A stretch of 64,000 bases of DNA from VRUE01 sp963706605. GTDB taxonomy: Bacteria; Actinomycetota; Thermoleophilia; Solirubrobacterales; 70-9. This document shows positions 1 to 7,934 of the stretch, piece by piece; position 1 is the first letter of the stretch; each line of letters starts with the position of its first letter. Made by a program: the position numbers and the translations under genes. Location of the stretch: positions 1,922,001 through 1,986,000 of the forward strand of contig OY970165.1 in assembly GCA_963706605.1 (NCBI GenBank). Direction: 5' to 3'. The notes under the pieces were generated by a model, which did not search any database, was not told where the DNA came from, and worked only from the letters and a program-made list of their open reading frames with translations.

Positions 1-227
1 GCCAGCATCCGCTCGCCGGCATCCTCGTCGGTGATGTCGAGGGCCAGGGCCACCGCCTTGCCGCCGGCATCGCCCGCTTCGGTTGCCGCCGCCGTCAGTC
101 GCTCCTCGTTGCGAGCGATCAGCAGTACGTTCGCTCCCTCGGCGCAGAGCAGTCGCGCCGTCTCACGGCCGATCCCGCGGCCGGCGCCGGTGACGACGCA
201 GGCTCGTCCTTGCAGCCCCAGGTCCAT
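1..227 (-). CDS. Short-chain dehydrogenase/reductase, N-terminal part only
   Basis: The gene runs off the left edge, so only the first 75 codons are seen. The start is an ATG at 225-227. The N-terminus (MDLGLQGRACVVTGAGRGIG) holds the TGxGxGIG dinucleotide-binding motif of classical SDRs, followed by the usual alpha/beta alternation and an acidic 'LDITDED' segment that would follow beta-strand 3. The catalytic Ser-Tyr-Lys region lies outside the window, so the substrate cannot be guessed. It starts 3 bp after the OsmC-like gene stops and is probably the fourth gene of a minus-strand operon. Confidence 0.85.
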   Translation of the reverse strand, partial: MDLGLQGRACVVTGAGRGIGRETARLLCAEGANVLLIARNEERLTAAATEAGDAGGKAVALALDITDEDAGERML

Positions 228-230
228 CGG

Positions 231-629
231 CTAGAGCGACTCGACCCGGTCGGAGACGGTGACCGGGGTCTCGCCGGCCAGCACCTTGTGGACAGGGCAT
301 TTGCGGGCGATGACCATAAGGCGCTGGCGCTGCTCCTCGCTCAGCTCCGCGGGCAGCCGCAGGGTGACCGCGAAGGAGCGCGGTGAGAAGCCTTCGTACT
401 CGACGTCGACGTCGACCTCCACCGAGCCGATGTCCCATCCCTTGCGCTCCGCGTACATCTCCATCGTCACCGCGACGCAGCCGGCCAGCCCGGCCGCGAC
501 CAGGCGGGTGGGGGAGGGGCCGGCGTCGGTTCCCCCCGCGGCGACGGGCTCGTCGACGACGATCGTGTGGCCGCCTTCGACCTCGACGTCATGGGCGTAC
601 CCCTCACGGCGGCGGGCGACGACCCTCAT
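231..629 (-). CDS. OsmC-like family protein (predicted hydroperoxide-detoxifying)
   Basis: This 132-residue protein has the size and two-cysteine layout of the OsmC/Ohr family. One Cys sits in 'AAGLAGCVAVTMEMYAERKG' (about residue 51) at the start of the central helix and the other in 'ARKCPVHKVL' (about residue 110). In family members these cysteines reduce organic hydroperoxides in the cytoplasm. The 'CPVHKVL' form is typical of the broader OsmC-like subgroup rather than true Ohr, so the physiological substrate is open. It lies 3 bp downstream of the cobalamin adenosyltransferase and 3 bp upstream of the SDR, so all three are very likely cotranscribed. Confidence 0.9.
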   Translation of the reverse strand: MRVVARRREGYAHDVEVEGGHTIVVDEPVAAGGTDAGPSPTRLVAAGLAGCVAVTMEMYAERKGWDIGSVEVDVDVEYEGFSPRSFAVTLRLPAELSEEQRQRLMVIARKCPVHKVLAGETPVTVSDRVESL

Positions 630-632
630 CGA

Positions 633-1199
633 CTAGGCCTTGCGCCGGCCCTCGAACAGCGCCGGGTCGTCGACGTCGGCGAAGCGGGCCATCGCGTAGG
701 CGAGATCGGAGGCGCGATTGACGAAGTGGATCACGGTCTCTCCGGCCAGCTCGCCCGCCTCGGCCAGGGCGCTGATGTGGCGCTCAGCGCGACGGATCGT
801 GGTGCGGGCGACGTCGAGCTGGGCGGAGAGCTGGGTGCCGCCCGGAATCACGAACTGGGGCGGCAGCTCGACCTGTCCCATGTAGTGGTCGATCCGCTCC
901 TCCACCTCGGCGACCATCTCCTCCGTGGTGCGGCTGATCCCGTCCTGCAGCCGCTCGCTCGCCTCGGGAGAGGTCGCCAGCTCGGCCCCGGCGACGAAGA
1001 TGTCGTCCTGGAGGCGGAGGATGTCGGCCGCCAGCTCGGCTCGGTCGGCGCCGCAGAGGGCGCGGGCAACGCCCAGCTGGGAGCAGGCTTCGTCGAGCGT
1101 GCCGTAGGCCGTCGTGCGGCCGTGGTGCTTGGGCACGCGGCCGCCGTACCAGAGCGAGGTGGTGCCGTCGTCGCCCTTCTTGGTGTAGATCTTGACCAC
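633..1199 (-). CDS. PduO-type cob(I)alamin adenosyltransferase
   Basis: This 188-residue protein would transfer the adenosyl group of ATP to cob(I)alamin or cob(I)yrinic acid diamide, making coenzyme B12. It begins with the ATP-binding 'KIYTKKGDDGTTSLWYGGRV' segment that defines the PduO/MMAB class, then 'TLDEACSQLGVARAL', and near the C-terminus has the Arg-rich helix 'ARTTIRRAERHI' and 'HFVNRASDLAYAMAR', all conserved in the trimeric ATR fold. Length matches the family (about 180-200). It sits 25 bp downstream of the DUF1015 gene and directly upstream of the OsmC-like gene. No B12-dependent enzyme or B12 riboswitch is visible nearby, so its partner is elsewhere in the genome. Confidence 0.93.
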   Translation of the reverse strand: MVKIYTKKGDDGTTSLWYGGRVPKHHGRTTAYGTLDEACSQLGVARALCGADRAELAADILRLQDDIFVAGAELATSPEASERLQDGISRTTEEMVAEVEERIDHYMGQVELPPQFVIPGGTQLSAQLDVARTTIRRAERHISALAEAGELAGETVIHFVNRASDLAYAMARFADVDDPALFEGRRKA

Positions 1200-1224
1200 G
1201 GCGTGATCCTACGCCGCGGCGCCG

Positions 1225-2514
1225 TCAGTCGACTGGATTGAAGACCAGCCCGGTCAGCACCTTGGGGAAGAAGTAGGTGGACTTGGGGGGCATGTTCTCG
1301 CTGCTTTCGCAAATCGCCTTCACCTGGGGGACCGGGATCGGGCGAAGGATGAAGGCGACGTCGTAGGTGCCGTCTCCGAGCAGCGCGAGCGAATCCTCGA
1401 CGCTCTTCGAGTAGCCGAGGCCGCGCTTGGCGAGGATGTCGTCTTCGCTCAGACCGGCGATCCCCTTCAGGACGAGCGTCTCGAGGATCGCCGCGTCGAG
1501 GCGGCGGTAGGCCTCGGGCTTGCCGGCGAGCTGCTCGTCGAGGGCGACGATCGCGGCGTCCTTCAGCCGCAGCCGGAAGCCGCGCTGGTGGAAGGAGTCG
1601 TAGAGCCCGAAGACGCCGACCCCCTCCTCGCCCAGCGGATCGAGCTCGGCGATCGGCACCTCGGAAGCGTCGAAGAGCTCGCGCAGGCCCTCGCCGAGCT
1701 GCCGCTGGCGCTCCGGGTCGCCGGCGAAGCCGGAGAGCAGGCGGTGGGTGGGGAAGACGGTGAGGCCGGGGTCGTCGAGGCCGGTCAGGGCCATCAACGT
1801 GTAGTTGTGGTCGCCCTCGCCGCCGACCTCGTCGCGGTAGGCGATCGCCGTCTCATAGCGGTGGTGGCCGTCGGCGATCAGCAGCTGCGCGCCGTCGAGC
1901 AGCTCGGTGACCGTGGCGTGGATCGCGGGGTCGCTGACGCGCCAGACCTTGGTGACCGTGCCGCCTTCGTCGGTCGCTTCGCCCCACGGCGGCTCCCCCT
2001 CGATCGCCGGCGCCACCAGCGGCCAGGCGTCCTCAGTGCTGAGCGAGAAGATCGGCGAGAGGTTGTGGCGGGTGGCGCGGGTCAGGTCAAGTCGGTCCTT
2101 CTTCGGCCCCGGCAGGGTGCGCTCGTGGGGAAGGACCTGTCCGGCGTCGAAGTCCTCGACCCGGGCCCTGGCGAGGATGCCGTGGCGGGTGCGGGCCGTG
2201 CCGTCGGGGCCGGTGTAGTCCTGGGTCATCGCCCAGATCGCCGGCTCGGCGTCGGTGACCAGCGCCCCGGCCTCGCGCCAATCGTCCATCGCCCTGGCGG
2301 CTCTTGCGTAGGGATCGTCTTCCGTCTGCTGCGGCCCGGTCTCGCCGTAGGGTTTCGGCAGATCGATCGCGACCGCGTTGAAGGGGGAGCGCTCCAGCAG
2401 CTCGGCCCGTTGGGTGCCGTCGATCACGTCGTAGGGCGGCGCCGCGACCTTGTCGAGCGAGCCGACGACGTCGAGGTCGTAGTGGGTGGCGAAGATCGGG
2501 CGGACGTCGGCCAT
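1225..2514 (-). CDS. DUF1015 family protein
   Basis: This 429-residue soluble protein starts with ATG at 2514 and opens with 'MADVRPIFATHYDLDVVGSL' and 'VAAPPYDVID', the hallmark N-terminus of DUF1015. Further family-like segments are 'HGILARARVEDF', 'VLPHERTLPGPKKDRLDL', 'LLIADGHHRYETAIAYRDE' (about residues 215-235) and a C-terminal 'GLVFNPVD'. The family's biochemical role is not settled as far as I know, so I make no functional claim. It is the first gene of the minus-strand operon leading into the adenosyltransferase and faces tRNA-Pro across about 70 bp. Confidence 0.88.
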   Translation of the reverse strand: MADVRPIFATHYDLDVVGSLDKVAAPPYDVIDGTQRAELLERSPFNAVAIDLPKPYGETGPQQTEDDPYARAARAMDDWREAGALVTDAEPAIWAMTQDYTGPDGTARTRHGILARARVEDFDAGQVLPHERTLPGPKKDRLDLTRATRHNLSPIFSLSTEDAWPLVAPAIEGEPPWGEATDEGGTVTKVWRVSDPAIHATVTELLDGAQLLIADGHHRYETAIAYRDEVGGEGDHNYTLMALTGLDDPGLTVFPTHRLLSGFAGDPERQRQLGEGLRELFDASEVPIAELDPLGEEGVGVFGLYDSFHQRGFRLRLKDAAIVALDEQLAGKPEAYRRLDAAILETLVLKGIAGLSEDDILAKRGLGYSKSVEDSLALLGDGTYDVAFILRPIPVPQVKAICESSENMPPKSTYFFPKVLTGLVFNPVD

Positions 2515-2583
2515 CGGCCGGAACCTAACGATTGCCGACCCGGTTTGCGTCGGGAGGCCCAGGTAGCTCTAAGATCGGCATAG

Positions 2584-2657
2584 CGGGGTGTGGCGCAGCC
2601 TGGTAGCGCGCGGCCTTTGGGTGGCCGAGGTCCCCGGTTCGAATCCGGGCGCCCCGA
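2584..2657 (+). tRNA. tRNA-Pro, anticodon TGG
   Basis: A full cloverleaf can be drawn. Acceptor arms 2584-2590 and 2650-2656 pair over 7 bp with one G-U. The anticodon stem 2611-2615/2623-2627 encloses the loop TTTGGGT, with TGG at 2618-2620. The T arm carries GGTTCGAATCC, and the discriminator is A2657. CCA is not encoded. Confidence 0.96.
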
Positions 2658-2791
2658 TTTGCAGAGGTGCATCGGCGGGCACGGTCGCCGGTGAAGAAGA
2701 AACGCTGAGGCTCGTTGCAGCGCTGCGCCCAAATACGGGTCTGGACGCTTATCCATTCACGAAGTACCTGGAAACGTCGATAAGCGCTCGC

Positions 2792-3058
2792 ATGGAAGGC
2801 CAACCCGGTAGCCCGCGCCGCAAGGAACGGGTTGTGTTCGAAACCGATCGGCATCTGGTGATCGGCGACGTCACGCTGCCGCCGGAGGGCTACCAGAGCC
2901 GTTTCTCCGACGCCGTCAACAGGGCCGATGTTGCCTTCATCCCCCTGCTCGACGTCGAGATCTCCCCGCTTGGCGGTGGCGAGGCGGTACGGCGGGACTT
3001 CGTGGTCCTCTCGAAGGCCCACGTCCGGGCCGCCTACCCGGCTGAGGATCTCGGCTAG
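2792..3058 (+). CDS. Small conserved-looking protein of unknown function
   Basis: This 88-residue protein starts at the ATG of 2792. The open frame continues upstream into tRNA-Pro, so longer starts are rejected. It begins with a basic 'RRKERVVFETDRHLVIGDVT' stretch and contains 'YQSRFSDAVNRADVAFIPLLD', 'RRDFVVLSKAHVRAAYP'. It looks like a small beta-rich soluble protein. It resembles small uncharacterised actinobacterial proteins (possibly DUF6812), but I am not certain. There is no signal peptide or membrane segment. It converges with the small membrane-protein gene, with only 3 bp between the stops. Confidence 0.6.
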   Translation: MEGQPGSPRRKERVVFETDRHLVIGDVTLPPEGYQSRFSDAVNRADVAFIPLLDVEISPLGGGEAVRRDFVVLSKAHVRAAYPAEDLG

Positions 3059-3061
3059 CCG

Positions 3062-3283
3062 CTACGCCGTTTCCGCCCGTCGCCGGTTGCCCTTGGCGAA
3101 GGCGCCGATGTCGATCAGGAAGGCGAGGGCGACGATGAACCACTCGAAGCCGTTGACGCCGTCCGAGGACGCCCACATCGCGGCGTAGGCCAGGGTCGTC
3201 CAGGGCAGCAGGAAGAAACCGAGCAGCGGGACGATCCAGCTGTCGAAGGCGCGGCTGAGCAGGTCGGTGAACAGCCACAGCAC
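3062..3283 (-). CDS. Small integral membrane protein, start uncertain
   Basis: From a GTG at 3283 the product is 73 residues with two hydrophobic segments ('SWIVPLLGFFLLPWTTLAYAA' trimmed, and 'FEWFIVALAFLIDIGAFAKG') and a basic C-terminus (NRRRAETA). It resembles a family of short actinobacterial membrane proteins with a 'FLLPWTTLAY' motif. In those, as I recall, an extra hydrophobic N-terminal helix precedes the 'LWLFTDLL' segment. Here the frame does continue upstream with a hydrophobic stretch (CLVLLFALISPRLALF) but offers no ATG, GTG or TTG before the TAG near 3351, only CTG. The GTG start may therefore be too short. Confidence 0.6.
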   Translation of the reverse strand: MLWLFTDLLSRAFDSWIVPLLGFFLLPWTTLAYAAMWASSDGVNGFEWFIVALAFLIDIGAFAKGNRRRAETA

Positions 3284-3362
3284 GAACAGCGCCAGCCGCG
3301 GCGAGATCAGGGCGAAGAGGAGGACAAGACAGCCGATGTAGGAACGCTACCGTGTATCGGAG

Positions 3363-4016
3363 ATGCTTTGGAACCGGCAGAAGGCGCAGATGCCCGGCGC
3401 GGAGGAGGCGTTGCCGGGGCGCAGCGAGCCTGCCTTCGAGGTGCCGGAGCGACACGCCATCCTCGACACCCCGCTGAAGCCGCCGTTCCCCGACGGGATC
3501 GAGACCGCCTACTTCGCGCTTGGCTGCTTCTGGGGCGCCGAGCGACTCTTCTGGGTCCTCGACGGCGTCTACACCACGGCGGTCGGCTACATGAACGGGA
3601 CCACCCCGAACCCGACCTACGAGGAGGTCTGCTCCGGAATGACCGGCCACACCGAGGCGGTGCTGGTCGCATTCGACCCGAAGCAGATCTCCTATGCCGA
3701 CCTGCTCAAGGTCTTCTTCGAGGAGCACGACCCGACCCAGGGGATGCGCCAGGGCAACGACGTCGGCACGCAGTACCGATCCGGCATCTACTTCGCCAAC
3801 GACGCCCAGAAAGCGACGGCGGAGATGGTCCGCCAGGCCTACGACGAGGCGCTGCGGGCAGCGTGCCACGAGCCGGTCACCACGGAGGTCGAGCCGGCGG
3901 GCCCCTTCTACTACGCCGAGGACTACCACCAGCAATACCTGCACAAGGTGCCGAACGGCTACTGCGGCCTCGCCGGCACCGGTGTCTCCTGCCGCATCCC
4001 GACCGCCGCCTCTTAG
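3363..4016 (+). CDS. msrA: Peptide-methionine (S)-S-oxide reductase MsrA
   Basis: This 217-residue cytosolic enzyme reduces the S-epimer of methionine sulfoxide in oxidised proteins. The active-site motif 'LGCFWGAERLFW' holds the catalytic Cys (about residue 56). Other family blocks are 'GYMNGTTPNPTYEEVCSGMTGHTEAV', here interrupted by 'CSG', 'EHDPTQGMRQGNDVGTQYRS' and 'YYAEDYHQQYL'. The last two carry the conserved Glu, Asp and Tyr around the sulfoxide pocket. A Cys near the end (GTGVSCRIP) can act as resolving cysteine. Length fits the family with a 40-residue N-terminal extension. The start is ATG 3363. It is divergent from the small membrane protein and probably monocistronic or cotranscribed with the next gene (40 bp gap). 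Confidence 0.96.
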   Translation: MLWNRQKAQMPGAEEALPGRSEPAFEVPERHAILDTPLKPPFPDGIETAYFALGCFWGAERLFWVLDGVYTTAVGYMNGTTPNPTYEEVCSGMTGHTEAVLVAFDPKQISYADLLKVFFEEHDPTQGMRQGNDVGTQYRSGIYFANDAQKATAEMVRQAYDEALRAACHEPVTTEVEPAGPFYYAEDYHQQYLHKVPNGYCGLAGTGVSCRIPTAAS

Positions 4017-4056
4017 TTCCTCGCACGCCCGCCGCGCCGAATAGCATCCCGCGCCG

Positions 4057-6228
4057 GTGACCCCCTCCTTCGGCTCCTACATCGGCGGCTGCCTGGCGAC
4101 GATCGGCATCGTCTCGGCGCTCGGGCTCGGCGGCTACTGGCTGCGGCGCTGGATTGTGCCGCAGTTCTCCGGCGCCCTCGCCCGGCTTGCCGACGCGACG
4201 ATCGCGGTCGCGTTGCTGGTCGTCTCCTTGGAGCTGCTCGGCACGCTCAGCATCCTGCGCCTGGGCTGGATCGTGGTCGTCTGCATCGGCGTCGGCCTCC
4301 TGGCCGCCGGGCTTGGCCGCCGCATGGCTCCCCGCGGCAGCGGGGAAGTCGCGGCGCCGCAGGTGCAGACGATCGCCCTGTTGCTGGCGCTGGGCGTCGC
4401 CTCGTTCACGGTCGCCGAGTGGACGTTCCCCTCGCAGCTCAGCCTCGATTTCGGCATGTTCGGCGGTGACACGACCTGGTACCACATGCCGTTCGCGGCG
4501 CGGATCGCCCAGGAAGCGTCCACCGTCCACCTCCACTACACCGATCCGCTGCGGCTAGCCGCCTGGTTCTACCCGCAGAGCTCGGAACTGATCCACGCGG
4601 CCGGGATCGTCGTCTTCAAGACCGACTGGCTTTCGCCGCTGATCAATCTCGTCTGGCTGGCGATCGCGCTGCTCGCCGCGTGGTGCGTCGGGCGCCCATA
4701 CAAGGTCGGGCCGGCGACGCTGGTCGCGGGAGCGATCGTCCTCGACGCGGGGGTGATGATCGAAACGCAGCCGGGGGAGGGGCGCAACGACATCATGGGC
4801 CTCGCCTTCCTGATCGCTTTCACCGCCTTCCTGATCAACGGGCACCAGCGCCGAGCACCGGACAGCGGCGCCGTCCAGGACACGCCGGAGCGTGACGCGC
4901 CCCTGCTCGACAAGGGCCCGTTGATCCTCGCCGGCATAGCCGCCGGGCTCGCCGCCTCGGTCAAGCTCACCTTCCTCGTCCCGGTTGTGGCGATCGGGCT
5001 CGGGGTGGTGGTCTTCAGCGGCAAGGGGCGGCGCTTGACGACGGCATGGGTGCTCGGGCTGTCGGCCTTCGTCGTCGGCGGCTACTGGTACGTGCGGGCG
5101 GCGATCAAGACCGGCGGCAACCCGATCCCGCAGATCGGCTTCGGCCCGCTGCACCTGCCGCGGCCGGACCAGATGCCGCTCGACCCGCGACCGCGCTTCG
5201 CCGTCTCGCACTACCTGACCGACCCGACCGTGTATCGCCGCTGGTTCTTCCCCCGTCTCGACGACGCGTTCGGCCCGCTCTGGCCGCTGATCCTGATCGT
5301 CGCCGTCGCCGCGGCCGTCTTCATCGCGGTGCGCTCTCGCAACCGGATTCTGCAGGTGATCGCCGCGGCGGCGCTGCTGACCGCGCTCGTCTACCTCTTC
5401 ACGCCGCTCACCGCGGCGGGCCAGGAGGGCTCGCCGACGGGGTTCTTCACCAACACTCGCTATCTCGTCCCCGGCTTGGTGTTGGGGATGACGCTGCTGC
5501 CGATCGCCCGCCCGCTGCGTGCCCCCGACTCGCGCGCCTGGCAGACGCTGCTCTTCCTGGTCGTGGTCTATGCCATCACGGTCCTGACGACGCCGCGTTG
5601 GTACCCGGGGTACATCTTCGGCACGATCTTCCTGACGTTGGCGCTGGTCTGGATGCCGGCGGCGCTGGGCCTGTTGCGGGGCCGGCGCCGGGTCGGCCGA
5701 GGCTTCGTCGCGGCGGTGGCAGGCGGCGTCCTCCTGCTCGCTGTGGTGCTTGGCCGCACCCAGGAGGTCCAGTACTACGACCAGCACTACACCCGCACGA
5801 CCCCCTTCCTGCAGGAAGGGGGTCCGCGCAAGGCCTACACGTTCGCCCGCAACCGCCACGATGCGAGGATCGGGATCGCCGGCTCGGGCGAGATCTTCTT
5901 CGGCCAGTACGGCTTCTACGGCGCCAACCTCGACAACTACGTTCAGTACATCGGCGTGCCGGGGCCGAAGGGCGAGTACCGGTTGGCGACGAGCTGCGGC
6001 CAGTTCCGCCGCCGGATCAACGCCGGGCACTACGACTTCCTGATCATCAGCCAGTTCACCCAGGACTCGCGCGAGGCCGAATACTGGTACCCGATCTACG
6101 CCTGGCTGAAGTCCGACCCGGCGCTGGAACTGGTGATCGAAGAGCCCGAAATCACGCCTGAGCCCGACTACGTCTTCAAGGTCAAGGGCAGGCTCGACCC
6201 CAGCTGCGCCGACGTCGGCAAGGGCTGA
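4057..6228 (+). CDS. Polytopic membrane protein, glycosyltransferase-39/PMT-like
   Basis: This 723-residue protein begins at a GTG and has roughly 11-13 hydrophobic helices through residue about 510, then a soluble C-terminal domain of about 200 residues. After the third helix an acidic loop 'GGDTTWYHMPFAARIAQE' places Asp138 where GT-C fold lipid-linked sugar transferases keep their catalytic Asp. Later 'YWYVRAAIKTGGNPIPQIGF' resembles the re-entrant loop region of the same fold. This suggests transfer of a sugar or similar group from a polyprenyl carrier at the outer membrane face, but the family is diverse and no substrate is implied. The gene ends 8 bp before a 19-bp hairpin and converges with the hydrolase. 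Confidence 0.7.
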   Translation: MTPSFGSYIGGCLATIGIVSALGLGGYWLRRWIVPQFSGALARLADATIAVALLVVSLELLGTLSILRLGWIVVVCIGVGLLAAGLGRRMAPRGSGEVAAPQVQTIALLLALGVASFTVAEWTFPSQLSLDFGMFGGDTTWYHMPFAARIAQEASTVHLHYTDPLRLAAWFYPQSSELIHAAGIVVFKTDWLSPLINLVWLAIALLAAWCVGRPYKVGPATLVAGAIVLDAGVMIETQPGEGRNDIMGLAFLIAFTAFLINGHQRRAPDSGAVQDTPERDAPLLDKGPLILAGIAAGLAASVKLTFLVPVVAIGLGVVVFSGKGRRLTTAWVLGLSAFVVGGYWYVRAAIKTGGNPIPQIGFGPLHLPRPDQMPLDPRPRFAVSHYLTDPTVYRRWFFPRLDDAFGPLWPLILIVAVAAAVFIAVRSRNRILQVIAAAALLTALVYLFTPLTAAGQEGSPTGFFTNTRYLVPGLVLGMTLLPIARPLRAPDSRAWQTLLFLVVVYAITVLTTPRWYPGYIFGTIFLTLALVWMPAALGLLRGRRRVGRGFVAAVAGGVLLLAVVLGRTQEVQYYDQHYTRTTPFLQEGGPRKAYTFARNRHDARIGIAGSGEIFFGQYGFYGANLDNYVQYIGVPGPKGEYRLATSCGQFRRRINAGHYDFLIISQFTQDSREAEYWYPIYAWLKSDPALELVIEEPEITPEPDYVFKVKGRLDPSCADVGKG

Positions 6229-6236
6229 CCCGCCGG

Positions 6237-6286
6237 GACGTGCCGGTAGTTAGCCCCCCATATGGACGGCTAACTACCGGCACGTC
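6237..6286. terminator. Perfect 19-bp inverted repeat between convergent genes
   Basis: Left arm 6237-6255 (GACGTGCCGGTAGTTAGCC) is the exact reverse complement of 6268-6286, with a 12-nt loop. It starts 8 bp after one stop codon and ends 3 bp before the other gene's stop. It could act as a bidirectional terminator, although there is no T-run. Function is inferred from position only. Confidence 0.65.
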
Positions 6287-6289
6287 GGT

Positions 6290-7090
6290 TCAGACCGGCG
6301 CGAGGGCGTGATCGCGGACCAGGGCTGCAGCGCGCTCCGGCTGCTCCCACCAGAACATGTGGCCGACCCCCTCGAGCAACTGCGGTTCGACGCCGATCAG
6401 ACCGGCTATCTGGACTCCGTTGCCGACCCCGAGCAGCCGGTCGGCGGTGCCGTGGACGACCTGGGTCGGGACCGAGACCTGCCCCAGTCGGGCGCTGGTG
6501 TCGTGGGCGCCGCAGGCCCGCATTTGCTGCAGGATCACTTCTTTGGGGGCGGGCAGGGCACTGGCCATTTCGCAGAACTCGGCGAAACGAGCCTCATCCT
6601 CGCGAAAGCCGGGGGAGAGGTTGATCTCCCACATCGCCCGGAGGACCTGGACGCGATCTCCGGATGCCATCGCCGCGCCGAGCATCTTCAGGTCCTCGGG
6701 GTCCATCAGCGTCCCCTCCGGCCCGCCGCAGTAGGTGGCGCCGAGGGTCAGGGTGCGGATCCGCTCGGGGTGGGCGAGAGCGAGCTCCTGCGCCACCATC
6801 CCGCCCATCGAGATGCCGACGACGTGGGCGTTCTCGATCTCGAGTGCGTCGAGCAGCCCGACGGTGTCGCGGGCCAGGTCGGCGGTCGCGAAGGGCATCT
6901 CCGCCCGCCCGGACAGCCCCATGCCGCGGTTGTCGAAGACGATGCAGTCGAAGCTCTCCTCCAGCGGGGAGAGGAAGGGGCGGCCCCAGGTGAGGTGGGT
7001 GGCGCTCATCCCCTGGATCAGCAGCATCGGCTCGCCCGCCCCGGCGCGCAGGTAGTGAAGCTCGGTGCCTCCCGCATCGATACTCGGCAT
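6290..7090 (-). CDS. Alpha/beta hydrolase
   Basis: This 266-residue enzyme of the alpha/beta hydrolase fold lacks a signal peptide. The nucleophile elbow is 'GISMGG' (Ser about 94), the oxyanion-region motif is 'LIQGMSATHLTW', the acid is probably the Asp in 'HGTADRLLG' (about residue 215) and the base His is in 'EGVGHMFWWEQPE' (about 244). 'FDNRGMGLSGR' is the usual DxRGxGxS segment. The layout matches small-molecule esterases and related hydrolases of 260-280 residues. Substrate is unknown. It stands alone on the minus strand, divergent from tRNA-Arg. Confidence 0.92.
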   Translation of the reverse strand: MPSIDAGGTELHYLRAGAGEPMLLIQGMSATHLTWGRPFLSPLEESFDCIVFDNRGMGLSGRAEMPFATADLARDTVGLLDALEIENAHVVGISMGGMVAQELALAHPERIRTLTLGATYCGGPEGTLMDPEDLKMLGAAMASGDRVQVLRAMWEINLSPGFREDEARFAEFCEMASALPAPKEVILQQMRACGAHDTSARLGQVSVPTQVVHGTADRLLGVGNGVQIAGLIGVEPQLLEGVGHMFWWEQPERAAALVRDHALAPV

Positions 7091-7144
7091 CGGTGCGATC
7101 CTACGCGAACCGGCCTGTCTGGCCGTAATCTAGGGCGCGCACCT

Positions 7145-7217
7145 GCCCCCGTAGCTCAGTGGACAGAGCAACGGCCTTCTAAGCCGTGGGTCGCTGGTTC
7201 GAATCCAGCCGGGGGTG
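7145..7217 (+). tRNA. tRNA-Arg, anticodon TCT
   Basis: Acceptor arms 7145-7151 and 7210-7216 pair with one G-U. The anticodon stem ACGGC/GCCGT encloses loop CTTCTAA with TCT at 7178-7180. The T arm is GCTGGTTCGAATCCAGC and the discriminator is G7217. CCA is not encoded. Confidence 0.96.
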
Positions 7218-7370
7218 CTCTAAATCTGGGTTACGATCCGCAGAGCGGCTTGGGTGGAACCAAGATTGGCGCGTTCATCACAAACAGAGGATACCAGCGG
7301 GGGTGGCTTCAGACACCTTGCTCCGTCGACCGGTCTCGGGGTATCGGTCTGGGCGCTGGGCATGCCCAGC

Positions 7371-7880
7371 ATGGACCTGCATCTGACCGACTGGGCGGCG
7401 ATCGCCCAGATCGTCCTCGCGGTTACGGCGCTCCTGGCGCTCGTCGGGGCGGCCATTCAGATCAAGGTTGCGCGCTCCGCCTCGCGGGAGGCCCTGACCT
7501 ACAACTACACCCAGCGCTTCGCAACGCCGGAGCTTCTGCCCTTCCACGAAAGGACGGACAAGCTGTTCAGGCTCGACGGGGTCTCGGCCAAGAAGAGCTA
7601 CAAGCGTTTCCAGCGCTGGGACTACGAAGACAAGCTCGCCGCGCTGCTCGTGCCGAACCTGTTCGAGGAGCTCGCCGGCATGTACAACCAAGGTCTCCTC
7701 CACAAAGGCATTACCAAGGACTTTTTCGGTGCCACGGCATTGGACGTATGGAAGCGGGGGTACTGGTTCATAGATCTGAGCCGTAAGTCAAACCCGAAGT
7801 ACTACGAGCAGTGGCAGCTGATGCTCGAAGCAATGAATTTGCTGCCGAAGGCCGCATCGTCCAAGTCGGCGCCGGGCTAG
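7371..7880 (+). CDS. Hypothetical single-TM protein
   Basis: From ATG 7371 the product is 169 residues (an ATG at 7362 would add three). It has one N-terminal transmembrane helix (IAQIVLAVTALLALVGAAI, residues about 9-28) and a soluble, charged, mostly helical domain with many aromatic residues ('FQRWDYEDKLAALLVPNLFEE', trimmed here). The topology resembles small actinobacterial DUF4760-like proteins, a weak match by eye. The open frame extends to 7254 but the upstream codons look non-coding. It lies about 150 bp downstream of tRNA-Arg with no visible ribosome-binding site, and may be acquired DNA. No function is assigned. Confidence 0.6.
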   Translation: MDLHLTDWAAIAQIVLAVTALLALVGAAIQIKVARSASREALTYNYTQRFATPELLPFHERTDKLFRLDGVSAKKSYKRFQRWDYEDKLAALLVPNLFEELAGMYNQGLLHKGITKDFFGATALDVWKRGYWFIDLSRKSNPKYYEQWQLMLEAMNLLPKAASSKSAPG

Positions 7881-7934
7881 GGTCCGCGGCGCCGTCAGGC
7901 GCGTCTGGCTCCTCGTCGGTGACAATTCGGGCCG

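Noticed and set aside
2588..2791. Longer N-terminus for the small protein ending at 3058
   Set aside because: It would start inside tRNA-Pro and translate the tRNA; ATG 2792 fits the conserved-looking part.
4555..6030. Minus-strand open frame of 491 codons
   Set aside because: Antisense to the polytopic membrane protein; extreme Arg/Asp/Gln composition and no motif.
7145..7380. tRNA-Arg as an integration site with foreign DNA behind it
   Set aside because: No integrase, no repeated tRNA 3' end and no mobility gene was found downstream.
6308..7786. Plus-strand open frame of 492 codons across the hydrolase, tRNA-Arg and the next gene
   Set aside because: Runs through a tRNA and antisense to a hydrolase with a full catalytic triad.
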